This document shows positions 5,209-5,797 of a stretch of 5,797 nt of DNA, one piece after another. The stretch covers positions 1-5,797 of the forward strand of contig PMOU01000035.1 of the NCBI GenBank assembly GCA_003161205.1. The letters are read 5' to 3'. Below the pieces are notes generated by a model. It ran no database searches. It was not told where the DNA came from and was given only the letters and a program-made list of their open reading frames with translations. The translations under genes and the position numbers were made by a program. The stretch comes from Actinomycetota bacterium (GTDB lineage Bacteria; Actinomycetota; Actinomycetes; Streptosporangiales; Streptosporangiaceae). How positions within the stretch are numbered: position 1 is the first letter of the stretch; the number at the start of each line of letters is the position of its first letter.

Positions 5209-5797
5209 TTACCGGCAGAGCGCGGCGGCGAAGCGTTCCTTGACCGTCGCCGCGGTCTGGTCCGCGGGCGCGTTCCAGATGTCGGCGTTGAAGATCTCGA
5301 CCTCGACATAACCGTCGTAACCGGCCGCGGTCACGCTGGCCGAAACGGGCCCGAAATCGATGACGCCGTCACCGAGGTGACCACGGCCGAGCAGCGCGTC
5401 CGGCGGCAGCGGAAGCACCCAGTCACCGAGCTGGTAGCCGGCGATCCGCGGGCCGGCCCGGGCGATCTCGTCCAGCAGCCGGGCGTCCCACCAGACGTTA
5501 TAGGTGTCCACCACCACGCCCACGGCGTCCGCGGGGAACGTCATGGCCAGGTCGACCGCCTCGCCAAGTCCGCTGATCACGCACCGGTCGGCGCAGAACA
5601 TCGGGTGCAGCGCCTCGATCCCGAGCCGGACACCTAGCCGCTGCGCCTCGGGCACGAGCTCGCCGATCGCGTCCGCGATCAGCCGCCGGGCCAGGCCCAG
5701 GTCCCGCTGGCCAGGGACCAGCCCGCCGCACACCAGGACCAGCGTGTCCGCGCCGAGCTCGGCTGCCTCGGTGATCGCCGCCCGGTTGTCCGCCAGC
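5209..5797 (-). CDS. Sugar-phosphate isomerase/epimerase-like TIM-barrel protein (5' end missing)
   Basis: The last 195 residues are visible; the frame is open to the window edge, so the start lies outside. Family members usually run to 260-290 residues, so about a quarter to a third is missing. The sequence fits the xylose-isomerase-like TIM-barrel family (PF01261): ELGADTLVLVCGGL near the visible start, GIEALHP with Glu61 (numbering from the first visible residue), VVVDTYNVWWD with Asp97, GYQLGDW, GRGHLGDGVIDFG and GYVEVEIFN with Glu165/Glu167. The acidic residues are the expected divalent-metal ligands. From memory, relatives often have His where this protein has Asn100 (DxYHVWWD), a possible change at the active site. 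The likely reaction is isomerisation or epimerisation of a sugar or polyol; the substrate is unknown. It ends in AAALCR and TAA, 11 bases before the lipid-kinase relic. Confidence 0.85.
   Translation of the reverse strand, partial: LADNRAAITEAAELGADTLVLVCGGLVPGQRDLGLARRLIADAIGELVPEAQRLGVRLGIEALHPMFCADRCVISGLGEAVDLAMTFPADAVGVVVDTYNVWWDARLLDEIARAGPRIAGYQLGDWVLPLPPDALLGRGHLGDGVIDFGPVSASVTAAGYDGYVEVEIFNADIWNAPADQTAATVKERFAAALCR

Noticed and set aside
3694..5211. Transposon or insertion sequence carrying the sulfotransferase
   Set aside because: No transposase, terminal inverted repeats or target-site duplication are visible; the flanking repeats are pieces of neighbouring genes.

Overview
The window is very GC-rich, with coding-strand third positions dominated by G and C, GTG start codons and long shadow reading frames on the opposite strand. 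This points to a high-GC actinomycete. Nothing in it supports a genus call. I found no tRNA, rRNA, CRISPR array, transposase or phage gene.

Layout, left to right: (1) the 3' end of a metallo-beta-lactamase-fold hydrolase of the UlaG-like group on + (1-237), followed by a candidate hairpin terminator and about 310 bases without a gene; (2) a DHA3-type major facilitator permease on + (best start GTG 550, stop 1821). All remaining genes are on the minus strand: (3) an amidohydrolase-2 family metal-dependent hydrolase (2729 to 1818), whose stop codon overlaps that of the permease within a shared CTAG; (4) a diacylglycerol/lipid kinase-family protein (3643 to 2738), 8 bases upstream of the amidohydrolase and probably co-transcribed with it; (5) a PAPS-type sulfotransferase (4961 to 3792) with its own ribosome binding site and a possible -10 box; (6) a sugar-phosphate isomerase/epimerase-like TIM-barrel protein, its 5' end lying beyond the window (5797 to 5209).

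The most interesting structure is around the sulfotransferase. A 101-base piece of the lipid kinase gene is repeated at 5097-5197 with 96 identities, just downstream of the isomerase stop. Reciprocally, a short piece matching the isomerase's last codons, stop and downstream flank sits at 3694-3728, just upstream of the intact lipid kinase. Read along the minus strand the order is isomerase, kinase relic, sulfotransferase, isomerase relic, kinase, amidohydrolase. This looks like an ancestral isomerase-kinase pair that was duplicated in tandem, with a sulfotransferase placed between the copies and the inner copies then eroding. The sulfotransferase includes stretches of visibly lower GC than its neighbours, which fits acquisition from elsewhere.

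The genes do not form an obvious single pathway. The isomerase-like and amidohydrolase proteins suggest small-molecule or carbohydrate catabolism, the lipid kinase acts on membrane lipid, and the sulfotransferase could sulfate a surface glycan, lipid or secondary metabolite. No substrate can be read from the sequence. I see no convincing new defence or mobile system; the duplication scar is the item worth following up.
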